This document shows, piece after piece, positions 60,851 through 64,000 of a stretch of 64,000 bases of DNA; the first letter of the stretch is position 1; every line of letters begins with the position of its first letter. The translations under genes and the position numbers were made by a program. The stretch spans positions 1-64,000 of the forward strand of contig NZ_OMKE01000011.1 of assembly GCF_900299535.1 (NCBI RefSeq). Direction: 5' to 3'. Under the pieces are notes generated by a model, which saw nothing but the letters and a program-made list of their open reading frames with translations, was not told where the DNA came from and did no database searches. This stretch comes from Aquimarina aquimarini. Its GTDB lineage: Bacteria > Bacteroidota > Bacteroidia > Flavobacteriales > Flavobacteriaceae.

Positions 60851-63172
60851 TTATTTGATAATGTATAACCACCCTACTTTTGGCTTTGAGCCATCTCCAA
60901 AGTCTATTGCATAGTAATAAGTGCCTGATGGTAATATTTCTGAACCGTTTATTGTTGTTCTTCCTGTAGACAAACCTCTAAATACTACATTTTCATTATT
61001 ATATCCAGACGCTTTATAAACTGAATTCCCCCACCTATTAAAGATTTCTACAGTATTATTCTTATACTTAGGGTTATTTATTCCTGTAATGTAAAATGTA
61101 TCATTTTGGTTATCACCATCGGGTGTCATTATGTTATATATAATTATATTACATTCACTTGTAGTAGTTATGGGTAAGCTTATATCTGGGGAATTATAAT
61201 CACAAGGATCGTTGGGGTCAGTATTATCTAGACCTATTGTTCCATCTCTATCGCTATCTAATTCTTTTAAATTTGATACTCCATCTCCATCACAGTCTGC
61301 TACTGCCCATAAACTTGTTGTTATTGATAAGTCGATTCTCGAAATATCTCCTCCTATACAAGGATCATTATCATCGGGGTCTGTAGTAGCATCTTCACCA
61401 TCATCATCTTTATCCATATCTATTTCTCTAAAGTCAACTTCTGGTGTATCTGCTGTGCTGTCTATTGTGTCTAAAGCTCCTGCATTTAATGTATCATTAA
61501 CATCAAATAGTGTTGCTATCGTATCTACTGTATCAAATGTATCTAATAACCCATCGCCATCAATATCTACTGTTGTTCCATCATCTGTTAACCCTGATTC
61601 GGCTGTATCTGATAACCCATCATCATCACTATCTAAATCTAAATAATCTGGCAAATTCTCTGTAGTATTTGCATCGGTATCTGTTGGAGTTGTTATTGGG
61701 GTACTTCCTCCAAAGTCTGAATCGTACTGGTTATCGATTCCATCATTGTCATCATCTGCTTCTAATGGTGGCTGATAACCCGCAGTAGTTTGTCCCTCTA
61801 CATTATCAGGTATTCCATCATTATCTGAATCAATATCTAGATAGTTTGATAACCCTTCATTATCTGTATTTGGTAGTATTAAAGCTGTTCCATTTGTTAC
61901 TTCTCCTGATCCGCTTCCACTATCTACTGTATCTAAAGCGTCTATTAACCCATCATTATCAACATCGATCATGGTATGGGAAAGACCTTGAGTTAGGTAG
62001 TCTACTTCACCATCTTCATTAGCATCTGCTCCTCCTGCTTCTACGATATCTAAAATACCATCGTTATCTGAATCTAAATCTAAATGGTTTGGGACCCCAT
62101 CTCCATCTAAATCATCAAATATTGGTTGAGGGCTATTGTCATTATCACCTATTGCTGGATCTGAGTCATCGTCATCTAAATAGATTGAGAAACCATCATT
62201 ATCATTATCTTCATTTGGGTCTAATCCACCTGTTTCTATAGTGTCTAAAATTCCATCGTTATCATCATCTAAATCTACCTTATCTAATACTCCATCACCA
62301 TCAGTATCTGTAATATCTACAAAATGAATACTTCCTGCAAAAAATTTAGTGAAATACAATTTAGTTACTGAATTAGTTACTGAAACATGAATTCCTGATA
62401 GATAATCCCAGGCATTGAAATTGTCAAGAAAGACTTCTGCTGTTGGCGAAGAGGACTTAAGATCTATTTTTACGAGTCTATCTACCACATCAGGAGCACC
62501 TGTAGGAGGGTCGGCCACATATAAAACCTGATTCTTAACATCTAGACCTATTCCAGAAGGGCTATTTACATTGGTTACAACATCTTCAACAACAGGAGTC
62601 GAATTTGATAAATCAATCTTAGAAACCCTAGGTGTTCCACCTGAACCAGCCCTCTGTGTAAAATAAAGAGAATTATCAATCTCATTATAAATAATCCCAA
62701 ACGGATAATCTAAATTAGTAACAAAGTCCTCTCCTACTATAGGAGTGGCGGTCATATCTAATTTGACAATTTTTCCAATACTATCTACAACATACAAGAT
62801 ATCACCCACAAAAGTTAAACTATATGGAAATGTATAATTAAAAAGAACGGGGATACTTGGGGTGTTTAAATCTGTTAAATCCAATTTTCTAATGTGTCTT
62901 GGATTTGTGTCAGAGTCTCCGTAATACAATTCATTGTTATATACGTCCATCCCATACGTCCTTGATGCCAGTTCATCAATAACTGTTGATCCTACACCGA
63001 TGTTATCTAAATCTAAATAAGATATACGACCTTGATACCATTCGGAAAAATAAAGGCGATTGTCAATTATCTTCATTGATGATGGAGTACTTAACCCATC
63101 AAGCAATGTTACTTGAGCATTTATATTATAATAAAAAGCTATTAAAAATATTATTAAGTAATTTTTGTTCAT
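60851..63172 (-). CDS. T9SS type-B surface protein with beta-propeller and thrombospondin type-3 calcium repeats (773 aa)
   Basis: First gene of a three-gene surface unit. Signal peptide 1-19. Residues about 20-290 form a six-bladed NHL/YVTN-like propeller with repeated YFTQ, LYVVDS and KLDLT strings. Residues about 290-670 are thrombospondin type-3-like repeats (DTDGDGVLDKVDLDDDNDG and many relatives), expected to bind many calcium ions and to stiffen outside the cell. The last 90 residues (MTPDGDNQNDTFYI ... VEIFNRWGNSVYKA) are a type-B T9SS sorting domain. Export over the outer membrane with help from the adjacent PorP/SprF protein is inferred. The very acidic repeat region is usual for such proteins. 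The ligand is unknown. Confidence 0.94.
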   Translation of the reverse strand: MNKNYLIIFLIAFYYNINAQVTLLDGLSTPSSMKIIDNRLYFSEWYQGRISYLDLDNIGVGSTVIDELASRTYGMDVYNNELYYGDSDTNPRHIRKLDLTDLNTPSIPVLFNYTFPYSLTFVGDILYVVDSIGKIVKLDMTATPIVGEDFVTNLDYPFGIIYNEIDNSLYFTQRAGSGGTPRVSKIDLSNSTPVVEDVVTNVNSPSGIGLDVKNQVLYVADPPTGAPDVVDRLVKIDLKSSSPTAEVFLDNFNAWDYLSGIHVSVTNSVTKLYFTKFFAGSIHFVDITDTDGDGVLDKVDLDDDNDGILDTIETGGLDPNEDNDNDGFSIYLDDDDSDPAIGDNDNSPQPIFDDLDGDGVPNHLDLDSDNDGILDIVEAGGADANEDGEVDYLTQGLSHTMIDVDNDGLIDALDTVDSGSGSGEVTNGTALILPNTDNEGLSNYLDIDSDNDGIPDNVEGQTTAGYQPPLEADDDNDGIDNQYDSDFGGSTPITTPTDTDANTTENLPDYLDLDSDDDGLSDTAESGLTDDGTTVDIDGDGLLDTFDTVDTIATLFDVNDTLNAGALDTIDSTADTPEVDFREIDMDKDDDGEDATTDPDDNDPCIGGDISRIDLSITTSLWAVADCDGDGVSNLKELDSDRDGTIGLDNTDPNDPCDYNSPDISLPITTTSECNIIIYNIMTPDGDNQNDTFYITGINNPKYKNNTVEIFNRWGNSVYKASGYNNENVVFRGLSTGRTTINGSEILPSGTYYYAIDFGDGSKPKVGWLYIIK

Positions 63173-63199
63173 TCTTTTGTCCTAAAAATTAAATTCCGG

Positions 63200-63207
63200 C
63201 AAAACTA
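63200..63207 (-). promoter_or_regulatory. Candidate -7 promoter element of the surface-protein operon
   Basis: On the minus strand 63207-63200 reads TAGTTTTG, matching the Bacteroidota -7 consensus TAnnTTTG. It lies 28 bases before the start codon at 63172. No TTG is visible at the expected -33 distance. The rest of the 358-bp gap up to 63530 is very AT-rich, with no other feature seen. Confidence 0.45.
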
Positions 63208-63530
63208 TATAATTATTTTTATTTATTCTAAATAAAAATAATTTTTATACATTCTTTAAGAAACAACACAACTAATTGGTTGTCAGTAAATTAAAAGAGG
63301 TAAATAAAAAACCCCTATTCTATATGATTGATAATCTTATAAAATATTCTTCTGTTTAACTTTTTAATTTTTGACATATGCTTTTATAACTTTTTCATTT
63401 GAATATTGACCTATTCTATTTTGCATAGAAACCATTTTCCCAAAACTACCCTACCTATAATTTTGGACTTACTACATTTGACTGGACATTAAGTTTATAG
63501 AATTATTGCTATCTACTTTATCTCTGAATT

Positions 63531-63736
63531 ATGTCTAAACGTAAAAAGAATTACAGTATCGATTTTAAGCTAAAATCTGTAGAATCAGGTTATGCCAGAG
63601 GAAATATATTCCAGGTATGTAGAGAATTAAATATTCCTACATCGCGCTAGGCCGTTGGAGAAAAGAATTTAATAAATATGATACTAATAGTTTCCTAAGT
63701 CGCGGTAAGCCAAACTCCGAAGGTCGCATATTTTAA
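63531..63736 (+). pseudogene. IS3-type transposase OrfA remnant, frameshifted
   Basis: The ATG at 63531 opens 39 codons (KRKKNYSIDFKLKSVESGY ... VCRELNIPTSR) that resemble the N-terminal helix-turn-helix of IS3-family OrfA proteins, then a stop at 63648. The expected continuation (LGRWRKEFNKYDTNSFL) resumes in another frame from 63647 and ends at 63736. One indel therefore broke the gene. No recognisable OrfB follows; 63737-63960 holds short broken frames and no clear terminal inverted repeat. The element is dead and partly lost. It lies just before a tRNA gene, a common place for insertions. Confidence 0.75.
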
Positions 63737-63970
63737 CATTTTCAGAAAAACACTTCCTCAACAGTTACAAACTCAATAAAAACAAGGGATCAGTGAACCA
63801 CAAGTATCTAAAGTCAAAAGGATTTTCATAATCAGAAATAGAAGGTTTTACCTAAAAAAAGGAAAATTCAGTACTCCAAACAGTACTCTATGCGAAAAAA
63901 AACGATGATTTTCAAGAAGAAAAACACTTATAAACAAAAATAACCTCTTCATTTTGAAGTGGTTATGTAG

Positions 63971-64000
63971 TAGCGGGAACAGGACTCGAACCTGTGACCT
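63971..64000 (-). tRNA. tRNA, 3' part only (cut by window edge)
   Basis: The complement of 63971-64000 shows a T-arm (stem ACAGG, loop TTCGAGT, stem CCTGT), a 7-base acceptor strand TCCCGCT and discriminator A. No CCA is encoded. The anticodon lies outside the window, so the amino acid cannot be stated. Confidence 0.85.

Noticed and set aside
61212-61646. Plus-strand open frame of 144 codons rich in Ser and Val
   Set aside because: It is the antisense of the Asp-rich calcium repeats; the low-complexity composition mirrors the repeat.

Overview
The window looks like an AT-rich genome of the Bacteroidota, most likely a marine-type flavobacterium. The evidence is the set of proteins with type IX secretion (T9SS) sorting domains, the PorP/SprF and OmpA partner genes, a TAnnTTTG-type promoter element, and a tRNA without an encoded CCA. 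Both edges cut through genes: a giant synthetase on the left and a tRNA on the right.

Positions 1-51552 are one minus-strand biosynthetic cluster, read from right to left. The order of transcription is: a SyrB2-like Fe(II)/2-oxoglutarate enzyme, a type II thioesterase, a stand-alone AT-ACP loading protein, a hybrid PKS-NRPS (KS-AT-DH*-KR-ACP-C-A-PCP-PCP-PCP), a one-module NRPS, a five-module NRPS of 6386 residues, and a further NRPS with four complete modules and the start of a fifth that runs off the left edge. Gene order matches the expected order of chain growth. Reading specificity pockets by eye gives a working product model: acyl starter, one reduced C2-type extension, then Ile*-Ala?-D-Leu-Ile*-Val-D-(Orn/Lys?)-X-Val-D-X-Ile-Leu-..., where * marks A domains followed by three carrier domains. 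No terminating thioesterase, transporter, regulator, MbtH protein or phosphopantetheinyl transferase is visible, so the cluster must continue to the left.

The last NRPS is interrupted at 13921-14117 by an exact 97-bp tandem duplication that shifts the frame. The same sequence also forms the first 109 bases of the window. This looks like an unresolved assembly join in a repeated C/A-domain boundary, and removing one copy restores a single gene.

Positions 51553-52919 hold no convincing gene. From 52920 to 63172 come a DUF1028 protein with a T9SS tail, a divergent flavin reductase that lacks a ferredoxin domain, a large T9SS type-B surface protein, and a three-gene unit (propeller and calcium-repeat surface protein, PorP/SprF, OmpA/TPR lipoprotein-like partner). 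The right end has a frameshifted IS3-type transposase remnant and the 3' end of a tRNA.

The most notable points are: the SyrB2-like enzyme with Val where halogenases have Ala/Gly and hydroxylases have Asp/Glu; two separate carrier-protein triplets, both behind Ile-type A domains; a loading AT that has lost the carboxylate-binding Arg; and a helically phased 21-bp repeat array with palindromic cores between the PKS and the next NRPS gene.
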